DNA of 64,000 nucleotides from contig NZ_LT594324.1 in the NCBI RefSeq assembly GCF_900089605.1, positions 62,001-126,000 of the forward strand. Reading direction: 5' to 3'. The translations under genes and the position numbers were made by a program. Positions 1-8,741 of the stretch are shown in pieces (the first letter of the stretch is position 1; the number at the start of each line of letters is the position of its first letter). This DNA is from Micromonospora narathiwatensis (GTDB lineage Bacteria > Actinomycetota > Actinomycetes > Mycobacteriales > Micromonosporaceae). A model generated the notes under the pieces. It saw nothing but the letters and a program-made list of their open reading frames with translations, did not search any database and was not told the DNA's origin.

Positions 1-207
1 GACCCGCGTGGCAAGAAGGTGCTGGAGCTGACGTTCCGGGAGGCGCTCCGGCTCGGCCACAACTACATCGGCACCGAGCACATGCTGCTCGCCCTGCTCG
101 AAGAGGAGGGCGGCGACGGCGTACTCGCCGGCCTCGGGCTGAGGAAGGACACGACGGAGGCCGCGATCGCCGGCGCACTGGCCGAGATCGCCCGGAAGAT
201 GGCCTGA
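1..207 (+). CDS. Clp N-terminal domain protein, 3' end only
   Basis: The window opens inside this gene, in frame from base 1; the visible 68 residues end at TGA 205-207. They contain the Clp repeat motif [16 protein letters not shown], which in ClpA/ClpC binds adaptors or substrates. The protein stops about 45 residues after that motif with no AAA+ ATPase domain following, so it is the tail of a short stand-alone Clp N-domain protein and not ClpC or ClpB. Its role cannot be stated from this fragment; such proteins are usually seen as accessory or substrate-binding partners of the Clp system. A strong hairpin follows the stop. Confidence 0.8.
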   Translation, partial: DPRGKKVLELTFREALRLGHNYIGTEHMLLALLEEEGGDGVLAGLGLRKDTTEAAIAGALAEIARKMA

Positions 208-240
208 CCGCGCGCTGCCCACACCGAGGGCCGCAGTCGA

Positions 241-271
241 CCGGGCACGCGCCGCGGGGGCGCGTGCCCGG
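241..271. terminator. Bidirectional hairpin terminator
   Basis: A perfect 13-bp stem (CCGGGCACGCGCC with its complement) around the loop GCGGG lies between the Clp-domain gene (+) and the converging hypothetical gene (-). There is no T tract, as is common for intrinsic terminators in high-GC actinobacteria. Confidence 0.7.
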
Positions 272-281
272 AACCGCGACG

Positions 282-800
282 TCAGTCGGCGGCGGGGAAG
301 CCGTAGCGGGCGGCGTGCTCCGGGTCGACCGGGTCGACCTGGCGGATCCCGGCGTCGGCGAGGCGCTTGTTCACCTCGTCGAGGTGCTCGCGCACCAGCC
401 GCGCCTCCTCCTCGGTGACCCGGCCGCGGTGCGGCTTCCCGGCGTGGTCGATGGTGCCGTAGTCGACCTTCTCCGGGCTCCGCCGCGCCTTCGGCGGCCT
501 GACCCGCTCCGCGGTACGCAGCAGCTGCGCCATCGGCACGTCGGTGGCCATGGTGTCGAACTCGCTGGCGGTCAGCACCACCCGGCGCGGCTCGCCCCCG
601 CCGTGCCTGTCGTGGATCTCCACCACGGCCACGTCCAGCGCCGCGTCGTCGATGTTCTCCACCTCGACGGGTGTGGCATCCAGCTGCACGGGCCCGGCGA
701 CGAGGTCAGGGTGCTCCAGCACGACGACCTTGACCACCTCGTCGTCGGGGCCGAGCAGCTGGCCGGTGAAGTCGGAGACGTGGATCGTCTTCTTGCCCAT
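282..800 (-). CDS. Conserved hypothetical protein, 172 aa
   Basis: An acidic, soluble protein with no signal peptide or membrane segment. The N-terminus (MGKKTIHVSDFTGQ) looks loosely like the opening of Lsr2-type nucleoid proteins, but I see no Lsr2 DNA-binding RGR core, so I do not assign that function. The C-terminal third, with KVDYGTIDHAGKPHRGRV followed by a charged helix and a DPEHAARYGF tail, has the look of a conserved actinobacterial domain. The codon pattern supports coding on this strand. An AGGAG lies 11 bases before the ATG. The gene is monocistronic, converging on the Clp-domain gene. Confidence 0.7.
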   Translation of the reverse strand: MGKKTIHVSDFTGQLLGPDDEVVKVVVLEHPDLVAGPVQLDATPVEVENIDDAALDVAVVEIHDRHGGGEPRRVVLTASEFDTMATDVPMAQLLRTAERVRPPKARRSPEKVDYGTIDHAGKPHRGRVTEEEARLVREHLDEVNKRLADAGIRQVDPVDPEHAARYGFPAAD

Positions 801-920
801 GCGCGGCGTTTCTCCTGTCGTAGGCCGGGATTTCGGACCAGACGACGCTACCCGACACCTGTGCGAAAGGTCGGGGTGGAGCGCCCGGGTGTGTCGCCGC
901 CGTCGGTGGGCCGTGGCGCG

Positions 921-1106
921 TCAGCGGGTGTTGAGGCCGTGCCGGGCCGAGACGCCGGCGGGTAGCGCGTTGAGTGCCGCCCACGAGAGCGACCGGGTCC
1001 GGGTTTCCCGGTGTCGGGACTGTGCCGGGATCCGCTCGGCGCGTACGGTGGCCGGCCAGTTGCGCTCGGCGTCCTGCTGATACCGGTCATCTGGCTGTTT
1101 CGGCAT
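921..1106 (-). CDS. Small basic hypothetical protein, 61 aa
   Basis: A short Arg/Gln-rich product beginning MPKQPDDRYQQDAERNWPA and ending SARHGLNTR. The ATG at 1106 is chosen over an ATG six bases upstream because a GGGACGG purine run sits about 8 bases before it. An unusually AT-rich patch at 1125-1160, suitable for a promoter, lies just upstream on this strand. There are no cysteines, signal sequence or hydrophobic segment. I do not recognise the family. The remaining gaps at 801-920 and 1107-1170 show nothing else. Confidence 0.45.
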   Translation of the reverse strand: MPKQPDDRYQQDAERNWPATVRAERIPAQSRHRETRTRSLSWAALNALPAGVSARHGLNTR

Positions 1107-1170
1107 GACCATTACCGTCCCAGGAAAAGTTGTACATGTATGGAAATGAATATGACGCGGGATCGATGCG

Positions 1171-2191
1171 TCAGGTTCCCGACGCCGGCAGCCGCACCAC
1201 GAACCGGCAGCCTTCGGCGAGGTTGTGTACGTCTACCCGCCCGCCGTGCGCCTCAACCAGCCCGCGCACGATCGCCAGTCCCAGCCCGCCCGACCCCTCG
1301 ACGCCGCCGTTGCCCTGTCGTGGGGTCCGGGCCGGCTCACCCCGGAACGCCACGTCGAACAGCCGGGGCAGATCCGCCTCGGGAATGCCGCCGCAGGTGT
1401 CCGCCACGGAGAGCCACGCGAAATCAGCGTCCCGGCCGGCGTCCACCCGTACCGTGCCGTCCTCCGGGGTGTAGCGGATCGCGTTCAGCAGCAGGTTGCC
1501 CACCACCCGGGCCAGTTCCGGCTCGCTCGCCGTCACCGTCGGCCAGCCCGACTCGGGCGCGACCAGCCGGACCCGGTGCGCGGCGGCCAGCGGCGCGGTG
1601 CTGGCCAGGGCGTCCGAGACCACGTCGCCGAGCGGCACCGCGGAGAGCGACAGCCGCAACGCGCCCGCGTTGATCCGGGACAGCTCGAACAGGTCGTCTA
1701 CCAGCCGGGTCATCCGGTCGGTCTCCACCCGGATCCGGCGGTGGTACTCGGCCACCGTCTCCCGGTCGCCGACCACCCCGTCCTCCAGCGCCTCGGCCAT
1801 CGCCCGCAGGCCGGCGAGCGGGGTGCGCAGGTCGTGCGAGACCCAGGCGACCAGATCCCGGCGACCCTTCTCGATCCGCCGTTCCCGCTCCCGCGCCTGA
1901 TTCGCCCATACCGCCGCCGCGGCCAGCCGGCGGCCGAAGAGCCCGCCGACCGCGAGGCTCACCACCGCCGCGGCCGACACGCTGATCAGCACCACCTCCA
2001 GGTCGTGCGGCGAGAGGAACATCGCCTCGGCGACCACCGCCACCCCGGCCACCACCGCGCCCACCGTGACGGTCAGCAGCACGAGGATGTGCCCGGTGAT
2101 CGACCGGCCGCGCAGGAGCCGCAGGGCGATCGCGCCGGCCAGCCCCACCGCGAGCGCGGCGGCCAGCGCCATCCCGAAGATCAGTGCCAGG

Positions 2192-2199
<8 letters not shown>
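1171..2199 (-). CDS. Two-component sensor histidine kinase
   Basis: 342 aa. Two or three N-terminal membrane segments (about residues 5-29, 38-60 and 68-90) are followed by a short linker and a HisKA domain with the phospho-acceptor His122 in WVSHDLRTPLAG. The HATPase domain has the N box NLLLNAIRYTPEDG, a D-x-G-x-G-type box (DTCGGI) and the lid GLGLAIVRGL. There is almost no extracellular sensor loop, so it probably senses a membrane-associated signal. The ATG overlaps the stop of the response-regulator gene by 8 bases, implying translational coupling. The stimulus is unknown. Confidence 0.93.
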
Positions 2200-2887
<688 letters not shown>

Positions 2888-2975
2888 CGCTGACCTCCCT
2901 GCCGTGGGCAGCGTATCGGCGTACACGGTAGTTGATCTATTGCCGGTTTCTTACGGGCTGGTCGGTACGGCGGCG

Positions 2976-3011
2976 CGGACCGTGGATCCCGGGCCGGATC
3001 CACGGTCCGCA
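2976..3011. terminator. 15-bp stem hairpin downstream of the TetR operon
   Basis: GCGGACCGTGGATCC pairs perfectly with GGATCCACGGTCCGC around a 6-base loop. It lies 132 bases beyond the stop of the TetR gene and upstream of the response-regulator promoter, so it probably insulates the two minus-strand operons. Confidence 0.6.
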
Positions 3012-3142
3012 GCCTCTCCTCCCAGGTCCGTCCCCGGTAACGCTAAGTGTCGAAGATCTGCCGGGCAAGGGCTGCGGAGAGGGTTGCCTGTGTCCGGTAG
3101 TGGACTTGACCTGGGGTTCCGTGCGGCCGGGTGCGGTGGCGG

Positions 3143-3856
3143 TCAGTGACGTAGCGTGTGGATGAGGGTGAGTACCTGCCGGGTCACCGGGCGCAGCACC
3201 CGGAGCCGGGACAGCCCGATCAGCCGGTCGACCAGCGGCACCGCGCCGTCGATGAGCTGTCGCGTCTTCACCTGCTCCGGCGAGCGGTCGTGCACCCAGT
3301 AGAGGATCACGCCCATGTACGCGAGCCACAGCAACTCCGGCAGCGCCGGGCGCAGCTCGGGGTCCACCCGGGCGGTGGAGCCCTCCAGCACCTCCCGGAA
3401 CAGCGCGACCGCCGCCTCACGAGGTTCGGAGGACTCCGCGGAGAACGGGCTGAGCGGCGAGGTCGGCTCGGCCGCCGTCTTGAAGAAGCTGGCGGCGAAG
3501 GAGTGGTACGGCGTCAGCACGTCCACGCCGGCGTGCAGCACCCCGGCGAGCCGGGCGGCGAAGTCCCGCTCCCGGGCGAGCGTCGGCGCCGTCGCGGCCC
3601 GGTGCTCGTGCTGGGTGTCCGTGTAGAACCCCTGGATCAGATGTTCCTTCGAGCCGAAGTAGTAGTAGGCGTTGCCCACCGCCACGCCGGCCTCCTGGGC
3701 GATCACGCGCATGGTGGTGCGCGCGTACCCCCGCTCGCGGAACAGCCGCATCGCGGTGTCCAGGATCAGCTGCCGGGTCTGCTCACCCCGGGCGGTCGCC
3801 CCGGTGGTCGGGCCACCCGCACCGGTCGCCGCAGTCTGCTCGGTCATCGTCGTCAC
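3143..3856 (-). CDS. TetR family transcriptional regulator
   Basis: About 237 aa. The N-terminal helix-turn-helix reads ILDTAMRLFRERGYARTTMRVIAQEAGVAVGNAYYYFGSKEHLI, shown here in two parts: the core AGVAVGNAYYYFGSKEHL is diagnostic of TetR. The C-terminal ligand domain is helical and unassigned. It is the last gene of a three-gene minus-strand operon and overlaps the DCC gene by about 70 bases. The start is uncertain: GTG at 3856 or ATG at 3847. Two copies of a 14-bp dyad in front of the operon are good candidates for its own operators, giving autoregulation. Ligand unknown. Confidence 0.9.
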   Translation of the reverse strand: MTTMTEQTAATGAGGPTTGATARGEQTRQLILDTAMRLFRERGYARTTMRVIAQEAGVAVGNAYYYFGSKEHLIQGFYTDTQHEHRAATAPTLARERDFAARLAGVLHAGVDVLTPYHSFAASFFKTAAEPTSPLSPFSAESSEPREAAVALFREVLEGSTARVDPELRPALPELLWLAYMGVILYWVHDRSPEQVKTRQLIDGAVPLVDRLIGLSRLRVLRPVTRQVLTLIHTLRH

Positions 3857-4280
3857 CGTATCCCGGGTCCGGCCACGGCTGGCGGACCAGTCCGCGTACC
3901 GAGGAGGCGGTGGCCACCATCCGCCGGGCCAGCGGCAGCAGGTGCGGGCGGGCCAGCCGCTCGGCCGTCGACCGGTGGTCGGCCAGCGCCCACAGGCAGG
4001 CGAACCAGGCGCCGTCGCCGGCGTACACCGCGCCGGTGTCGGCCACCACGGTCAGGTCCCGCAGCGTCGCGTCGTGGTCGAGCCCGGGGAAGCGCCGCCG
4101 GGCCTCCGCCGAGCCGGCCGGCACGAACTCCAGGGGTACGAGCTGGGCGCGGGACGCGAGCCACTGCCGGGCGGCCCGGCACAGCGGGCAGTGCGCGTCG
4201 TAGAGGACGGTGAACCCGCGGATCCCACCGGCCCCGTGCCCGGTGGGATCCGCGGGGTGCCCGCCCGGCCCGACGGTCAC
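3783..4280 (-). CDS. DCC family (DUF393) thiol oxidoreductase-like protein
   Basis: 165 aa. The motif LYDAHCPLCRAARQWL gives the D-x-x-C-P-x-C signature of the DCC family, a thioredoxin-like fold predicted to do thiol-disulfide chemistry. The GTG start overlaps the stop of the upstream membrane-protein gene (GTGA). The first 22 residues are a Gly/Pro-rich extension encoded by a perfect 17-bp inverted repeat. The last 25 codons overlap the TetR gene and encode a low-complexity Asp/Gly tail. Its place in an operon with a membrane protein and TetR regulator suggests inducible redox or membrane maintenance, which is inference. Confidence 0.8.
   Translation of the reverse strand: MTVGPGGHPADPTGHGAGGIRGFTVLYDAHCPLCRAARQWLASRAQLVPLEFVPAGSAEARRRFPGLDHDATLRDLTVVADTGAVYAGDGAWFACLWALADHRSTAERLARPHLLPLARRMVATASSVRGLVRQPWPDPGYGDDDDRADCGDRCGWPDHRGDRPG
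4215..4256. repeat. Perfect 17-bp inverted repeat inside the DCC gene
   Basis: CCCGCGGATCCCACCGG and its exact complement flank an 8-base loop. The repeat lies 24-66 bases after the DCC start codon, inside coding sequence. It could act as a premature terminator or a brake on translation between the first and second genes of the operon. Confidence 0.75.
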
Positions 4281-4759
4281 GGTGCCGGTGGCGTCGGGCC
4301 GGTGGACGGTGCGGGGCCGCCGGTTGGGATCGGCCCGGCGGGGCCGGCCGGTCGAGGTCCGGGCGGTACGGCCAGGTAGCCGACCGGGGCGAGCGGGGGA
4401 TGGGCGGCCGCCTGCTGACGGAGTCGGCCGCGCCGGTACCGGCCGAGCGCGAAGACGTTGAAGAAGTGCAGCGCGCCGAGCACCAGCAGCACCAGGCCGA
4501 TCTTCATGGAGAGTTCCTCCAGCGCCCGGCTGGTGGTGCCGATCGGTCCGGCCTCCTTCATCGCCACCGTCACGTAGCCGAGGTTGAGCAGGTAGAAGCC
4601 GACCACGAGGAGGCTGTTGACCGCGTCCGCCAGCCGCTTGTCGGCGAAGACGTCCTCCAGGAAGACCAGCCCGTTGCGGGCGAGCGCCCGGGCCACCCAG
4701 ACGGTCAGACCGATGCTGATCGCGAGGTAGGTCAGGTACATCCAGACCTTCACGTCCAT
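4277..4759 (-). CDS. Integral membrane protein, first gene of the TetR operon
   Basis: 160 aa with three predicted membrane spans (about residues 5-23, 44-66 and 84-104), then a short basic loop (GRYRRGRLRQQ) and a Pro/Gly-rich cytoplasmic tail of about 50 residues. The ATG at 4759 has AGAAGGG about 8 bases upstream; an upstream TTG would start inside the operator and is unlikely. It is translationally coupled to the DCC gene. I do not recognise a named family; the layout of spans is typical of small actinobacterial membrane proteins of unknown function. Confidence 0.75.
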   Translation of the reverse strand: MDVKVWMYLTYLAISIGLTVWVARALARNGLVFLEDVFADKRLADAVNSLLVVGFYLLNLGYVTVAMKEAGPIGTTSRALEELSMKIGLVLLVLGALHFFNVFALGRYRRGRLRQQAAAHPPLAPVGYLAVPPGPRPAGPAGPIPTGGPAPSTGPTPPAP

Positions 4760-4772
4760 CTCGTCGCCCTTC

Positions 4773-4786
4773 TTGAACGTGTTCAA
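4773..4786. promoter_or_regulatory. Operator dyad, downstream copy
   Basis: TTGAACGTGTTCAA, two 6-bp half-sites (TTGAAC/GTTCAA) separated by GT. It lies 14 bases before the membrane-protein ATG, over the leader and next to the ribosome-binding site, and is identical to the copy at 4817-4830. It is the likely binding site of the TetR protein encoded in the same operon (inference). Confidence 0.75.
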
Positions 4787-4801
4787 ATCGAGGTCGGCCT
4801 C

Positions 4802-4830
4802 AGCGTACGACAGGTTTTGAACGTGTTCAA
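4802..4830 (-). promoter_or_regulatory. Promoter of the membrane protein-DCC-TetR operon
   Basis: Read on the minus strand: -35 TTGAAC (4830-4825), a 17-base spacer, and -10 TACGCT (4807-4802). The -35 box is one half of the operator at 4817-4830, so a bound repressor would exclude RNA polymerase. Confidence 0.65.
4817..4830. promoter_or_regulatory. Operator dyad, upstream copy
   Basis: A second identical TTGAACGTGTTCAA, 44 bp from the first (about four helical turns, the same face of the DNA). It overlaps the predicted -35 box. Confidence 0.75.
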
Positions 4831-4865
4831 GTAGGGTGGCGCGATCCCGGCGCGCCCGGGGCGGC

Positions 4866-6317
4866 TCAGCCGGCCAGGCCGAGCACCTGCGCCGCCGCGC
4901 GCCCGTTGGCGTGGCTGGCGCCGTACGTGGTGACGAAGGCGCGGGCTCCGGCGGGACGCCAGGCGCCCGGCCAGCCCATCTCGACCACCGTCACCGGATG
5001 CGCGGCGGCCAGCGCCTCGACCAGCTCCCGCGCCCCGGGCAGCCGGTGCAGGTGGCGGCCCACCAGCACGATCGGCCGGTCACCGGCCCGCCCGCGCAGC
5101 TCGTCCGGGTCGGTCTCACCGGCGACCACGCGGACCTCCTCGGCGCCGGCGAGGTGCGGACCCAGCCCCCACGGCACCCGCCCCTCGGCGATGGTGGAGG
5201 CGGCGTGGACCTGCACCACCAGCGGCGCGGTCAGGCCGGTGACGTCGCCCTCGACGCGTACCGCGCGCAGCGCCGCGGCGTAGCCGAGGCCGTCGGGCGT
5301 GGCGGCCGGGGTGCCGGCGGCACCTGTCCAGGCGGCCAGCTCGGCGGTCCGCCCGGCCGCCTCCTCGACCCGGCCCCGGTCCAGCCGGCCCTCGCCGAGC
5401 GCGCCGACGATCTCCTCGACCACCAGTTCCACCAGGTCGGCGTCGACCTTCGCGCCGATGCAGAGCAGGTCCGCCCCGGCGGCCAGGGCGCGTACGGCGG
5501 CCGGACCGACCCCGCCCGCGGCCAGCGCGGCCCCCTTCATCTCCAGCGCGTCGGTGATCACCGTGCCGGTGAAGCCGTACTCGCCCCGCAGCAGGTCGAC
5601 CAGGACCGGCCGGCTGAACGTGGCCGGGCCGTCGCCGGTCAGCGCCGGCACCCGGATGTGCGCGGTCATGATCGCGCGTACCCCGGCGTCGACGACCGCG
5701 GCGAACGGCGGCAGGTCGCGCTCACGGAGCACCGCCGGCGGTACGTCGACGGTGGGCAGCTCGTAGTGGGAGTCGGCGACGGTCGCGCCATGCCCGGGGA
5801 AGTGCTTGGCGCAGGCGGCCACCCCGGCCGACTGGAGGCCGGCGACCGCGGCTGCCGAGTGGGCGGCCACCCGGGCCGGGTCGGCGCCGAACGAGCGGGT
5901 GCCGATCACCGGGTTCTCCTCGGCGCTGTTCACGTCGACGGTGGGCGCCAGGTCGACCGTGATGCCGAGCGCCCCGAGCTCCGCCCCGATCGCCGCGTAC
6001 ACCTGGCGGGTGAGCGTCACGTCGTCGACCGCGCCGAGCGCGGCGTTGCCCGGGTACGGGCTGCCGGTGGCGTGGGCCAGCCGGGTGACGTCGCCGCCCT
6101 CCTCGTCGATCGCGAGGATCACGTCGGGTCGGCCGGCGCGCAGCGCGGCGGTGGTCGCCGCCACCTGGGCCGGGTCGTGGATGTTGGTGCCGAACAACGT
6201 GTGCCCGGCGAGCCCCTCGGCGAGCAGGTCCACCGCCCAGTCGGGCGGGATCGGGCCCGGGTACGCGGCCAGCAACGTGCCCAGCGCCAGCCGCCGGAGT
6301 CCTGGATCCTGCCCCAC
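4866..6317 (-). CDS. nagZ: Glycoside hydrolase family 3 beta-N-acetylhexosaminidase
   Basis: 483 aa, cytoplasmic by sequence (no signal peptide). The NagZ-type motif KHFPGHGATVADSHYE at residues 171-186 supplies the Asp-His acid/base dyad, and Asp256 in VITDALEMKG is the expected nucleophile. NagZ-type enzymes remove beta-linked GlcNAc from muropeptides or chitin-derived sugars. The GTG start is chosen for the GGGGAG five bases before it; the upstream in-frame ATG adds an atypical Arg-rich leader. A C-terminal alpha/beta domain of about 150 residues follows the catalytic barrel. It is divergent from a ROK regulator, so amino-sugar control is likely. Confidence 0.88.
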   Translation of the reverse strand: MGQDPGLRRLALGTLLAAYPGPIPPDWAVDLLAEGLAGHTLFGTNIHDPAQVAATTAALRAGRPDVILAIDEEGGDVTRLAHATGSPYPGNAALGAVDDVTLTRQVYAAIGAELGALGITVDLAPTVDVNSAEENPVIGTRSFGADPARVAAHSAAAVAGLQSAGVAACAKHFPGHGATVADSHYELPTVDVPPAVLRERDLPPFAAVVDAGVRAIMTAHIRVPALTGDGPATFSRPVLVDLLRGEYGFTGTVITDALEMKGAALAAGGVGPAAVRALAAGADLLCIGAKVDADLVELVVEEIVGALGEGRLDRGRVEEAAGRTAELAAWTGAAGTPAATPDGLGYAAALRAVRVEGDVTGLTAPLVVQVHAASTIAEGRVPWGLGPHLAGAEEVRVVAGETDPDELRGRAGDRPIVLVGRHLHRLPGARELVEALAAAHPVTVVEMGWPGAWRPAGARAFVTTYGASHANGRAAAQVLGLAG

Positions 6318-6407
6318 GAGTCTCCCCTTTCCCTGCCGGGTCGTCCGACGACTCCGGATCGGGGCGGCCGATACGCTAGCGGACACCCCGGTACAGGCAT
6401 TTTGTGG

Positions 6408-6424
6408 TTAGCAAACTTTACTGA
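6408..6424. promoter_or_regulatory. Candidate ROK operator between nagZ and its regulator
   Basis: TTAGCAAACTTTACTGA: a 17-base dyad with 6 of 8 positions paired around a central C, in an AT-rich spot of the divergent region, 17 bases before the regulator ATG. ROK repressors bind AT-rich dyads of this size; assignment to the adjacent ROK protein is inference. Confidence 0.5.
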
Positions 6425-6440
6425 AAATAGAGGACGTGGC

Positions 6441-7616
6441 ATGAGTGCGACCCGGCTGCCCGGCACCCCCCGCCTGCTACGCGCGCTCAACGACCGGGCG
6501 GCGCTGGAGCTGCTGCTCGAACGCGGGCCGCTCACCCGGGCCCGGCTCGGCGAGCTGACCGGGCTCTCCAAGGTCACCGCGTCGCAGCTGGTGGAGCGGC
6601 TGGAGGAGCGTGGCCTGGTCACCCGGGTCGGCGAGCAGGCCGGCGGGCGGGGCCCGAACGCCCAGCTCTACGCGGTCCGGCCGAGCAGCGCGTACGTGGT
6701 GGGCGTGGACGTCGGCGCGGAGCGCGTGGTGGCGGCCTGCGCCGACATCACCGGCGAGGTCGTCGGCCGGGTGGAACAGTCCACCCGGGACACCGACGAC
6801 CCGGTCGGCGTGGTGCACAACGCGGTGGTCCAGGCGGCGAGCAGCGCCGGGGCGGAGCTGTCGAGCGTACGCCGCATCGTGCTGGGCACCCCGGGCCTGG
6901 TGGACCCGGGCACCGGCGACATCACCTTCGCGTTCAACCTGCCGCGCTGGCACCGCGGCCTGCTCGCCGCGCTCCGCGACGACCTGCACACGCCGGTGGT
7001 CTTCGAGAACGACGTCAACCTGGCCGCCGTCGCCGAGGCCCAGTCCGGCGCGGCCCAGGGCGTGTCGGACTTCGTGCTGGTGTGGGTGGGCGCCGGCGTC
7101 GGCCTGGCGATCGTGCTCGGCGGCCGGCTGCACCACGGCAGCAGCGGGGCGGCCGGCGAGATCGGCTACCTGCCGGTGCCCGGCGTACCCATCCCGCGGG
7201 ACGTCTCGAAGCGGGCCAAGCCGGCGTTCCAGCAGCTCGCGGGCGCGGACGCGGTCCGCGCGGTGGCCGCCGAGCACGGCTTCACCGAGGCCGGCGCCGC
7301 CGAGGCGGTGTGCGCCGCGATCGCCGCCGGCACGGCCGGCGGGCCGATGCTGGACGAGTTGGCCCGCCGGCTGGCCCTCGGCGTGGCGAGCACCTGCGTG
7401 GTGCTCGACCCGCCGCTGGTGGTGCTCGCCGGCGAGGTGGGCCAGGCGGGCGGGGCGGCGCTGGCCGAGCGGGTGCAGCACGAGGTCGCCGCGATCACCC
7501 TGGTCCGGCCGCGGGTGGTCACCACCGGACTGACCGAGGAGCCGATCCTGCGGGGCGCGCTGCGTACCGCGCTCGACGCGGTACGCGACGAGGTGTTCGG
7601 CTCGACGGTCGGTTGA
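6441..7616 (+). CDS. ROK family transcriptional regulator
   Basis: 391 aa. The N-terminal winged helix-turn-helix (ALELLLERGPLTRARLGEL, then SKVTASQLVERLEERGLV) precedes an actin-like ROK domain with VGVDVGAERVVAACAD and the signature GVGLAIVLGGRLHHGSSGAAGEIG. The zinc-binding CxCGxxGC motif that normally follows EIG is missing, so sugar binding or fold stabilisation may differ. The ATG at 6441 is the only start that gives the normal N-terminal HTH; the open frame extends far upstream but that part is antisense to nagZ. Probably represses or activates the divergent hexosaminidase in response to an amino sugar. Confidence 0.9.
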   Translation: MSATRLPGTPRLLRALNDRAALELLLERGPLTRARLGELTGLSKVTASQLVERLEERGLVTRVGEQAGGRGPNAQLYAVRPSSAYVVGVDVGAERVVAACADITGEVVGRVEQSTRDTDDPVGVVHNAVVQAASSAGAELSSVRRIVLGTPGLVDPGTGDITFAFNLPRWHRGLLAALRDDLHTPVVFENDVNLAAVAEAQSGAAQGVSDFVLVWVGAGVGLAIVLGGRLHHGSSGAAGEIGYLPVPGVPIPRDVSKRAKPAFQQLAGADAVRAVAAEHGFTEAGAAEAVCAAIAAGTAGGPMLDELARRLALGVASTCVVLDPPLVVLAGEVGQAGGAALAERVQHEVAAITLVRPRVVTTGLTEEPILRGALRTALDAVRDEVFGSTVG

Positions 7617-7690
7617 CCGTCCGCCACTCGCCGCCCCCACCGCCATGTGAAGGAATTCTTCACTAGCCGGAGAAGTGCTGCAAGGAGTTG

Positions 7691-7724
7691 CCGGTACGGC
7701 CCCGCCGTCGCGGGGCCGTACCGG
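7691..7724. terminator. Bidirectional terminator
   Basis: A perfect 15-bp stem, CCGGTACGGCCCCGC/GCGGGGCCGTACCGG, with loop CGTC between the converging ROK and ABC permease genes. A second near-palindrome, GTGAAGGAATTCTTCAC, lies at 7647-7663. Confidence 0.8.
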
Positions 7725-7730
7725 TCGCGC

Positions 7731-8741
7731 TCAGATCAGGTCGCGGCGGCGGAACGCGGTGAAGGCGCCCCCGACCAGCAGGACCGTGAACCCGAGCAGC
7801 ACCGCCAGTCCCGCTCCCCAGCCCAGGGTGTACGAGCCGTCGCAGTAGCTGCCGAAGTCGTTGCGGCAGGCGTGGCGGTCCCAGAACTGGACCTCACCGG
7901 AGAGCCAGGCGATCAGGTAGCTGGAGAACATCCACTGTTCCGGCCGGGCCACGTCGACGATCTGCATCACCAGACGCGCGCCCAGCTCCCACACCACCAG
8001 GTACGCGGCCACCGTGCCCAGCGCCGCCGAGGTGTGCCGCCCCAGCGTCGCGATGGCGAAGCCGAGCGCCCCGGCGAGCAGCACCAGCACCAGCCCCCGC
8101 CCGTGCACGGCACCCAACGACCGCCAGAACGCCCCGTCCAGATGCCCGGGGTGCCCCGCCGTCTGTCCGATCAGCCAGAACGCCGTCAGGTACGCCGCCG
8201 ACGCCACCGCGGAGAGCACCAGCAGCGCGCCGAGCAGCGTACCCAGCTTGGCGCTGAGCACCGCCCAGCGGCGGGGCCGCCACAGCAGCAGGTTGACCAC
8301 CCCGCCCGAGTTCAGGTCGGCGCCCATGTACGAGGCCCCGACCAGGAACCCGAAGAGCACCAGGAACGCCACGAGGAAGTAGAGCAGCGGCCGGGCCTCG
8401 ACGGCGAAGACGAACACCCCTTCGAGGAAGTCCGCCGTGATGGGCAGCCGCTCCATCCGGCCCGGGTCCACCTCGGCGCAGTCCGCCGGGACGTAGTCGT
8501 TCTCGGTCGGCGTCGCCTGCCCGGCCTTGATCCGCAGACAGCGGTCGTGCGCCATCTCCAGCTCGCGTATCTGGTTGACGGCCTGTGCCTGGGCCCGGCT
8601 CAGCTCCGCCGGCGTGGGCCGGTGCGAGCCGGCCAGCGTGGTCGCCGCGGTCACCGCGAAGGCGAGCAGCAGCAGCACCACCATCAGTTGCACGAAGCGG
8701 CGAGCGGTCAGCCGCTCCAGCTCGGCTCGGACCAGGTTCAC
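7731..8741 (-). CDS. ABC-2 type transporter permease
   Basis: 336 aa. One N-terminal span (residues about 17-37) is followed by a roughly 90-residue extracytoplasmic loop containing cysteines (DRCLRIK, ADCAEV), then about five spans ending in a basic RRRDLI tail. This is the layout of ABC-2 family exporters. The GTG start overlaps the ATPase stop (GTGA), so the pair is coupled. The substrate is not evident; ABC-2 pairs of this type export drugs, lipids or peptides. Confidence 0.85.
   Translation of the reverse strand: MNLVRAELERLTARRFVQLMVVLLLLAFAVTAATTLAGSHRPTPAELSRAQAQAVNQIRELEMAHDRCLRIKAGQATPTENDYVPADCAEVDPGRMERLPITADFLEGVFVFAVEARPLLYFLVAFLVLFGFLVGASYMGADLNSGGVVNLLLWRPRRWAVLSAKLGTLLGALLVLSAVASAAYLTAFWLIGQTAGHPGHLDGAFWRSLGAVHGRGLVLVLLAGALGFAIATLGRHTSAALGTVAAYLVVWELGARLVMQIVDVARPEQWMFSSYLIAWLSGEVQFWDRHACRNDFGSYCDGSYTLGWGAGLAVLLGFTVLLVGGAFTAFRRRDLI

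Noticed and set aside
1..207. Full ClpC/ClpB ATPase
   Set aside because: The gene ends about 45 residues after the Clp repeat; no AAA+ domain is present.
282..800. Lsr2 nucleoid protein
   Set aside because: Only the first residues are reminiscent; no RGR DNA-binding core or typical Lsr2 length and composition.
4836..6440. Upstream 535-codon extension of the ROK reading frame
   Set aside because: It is antisense to nagZ; the ROK HTH and promoter signals place the start at 6441.
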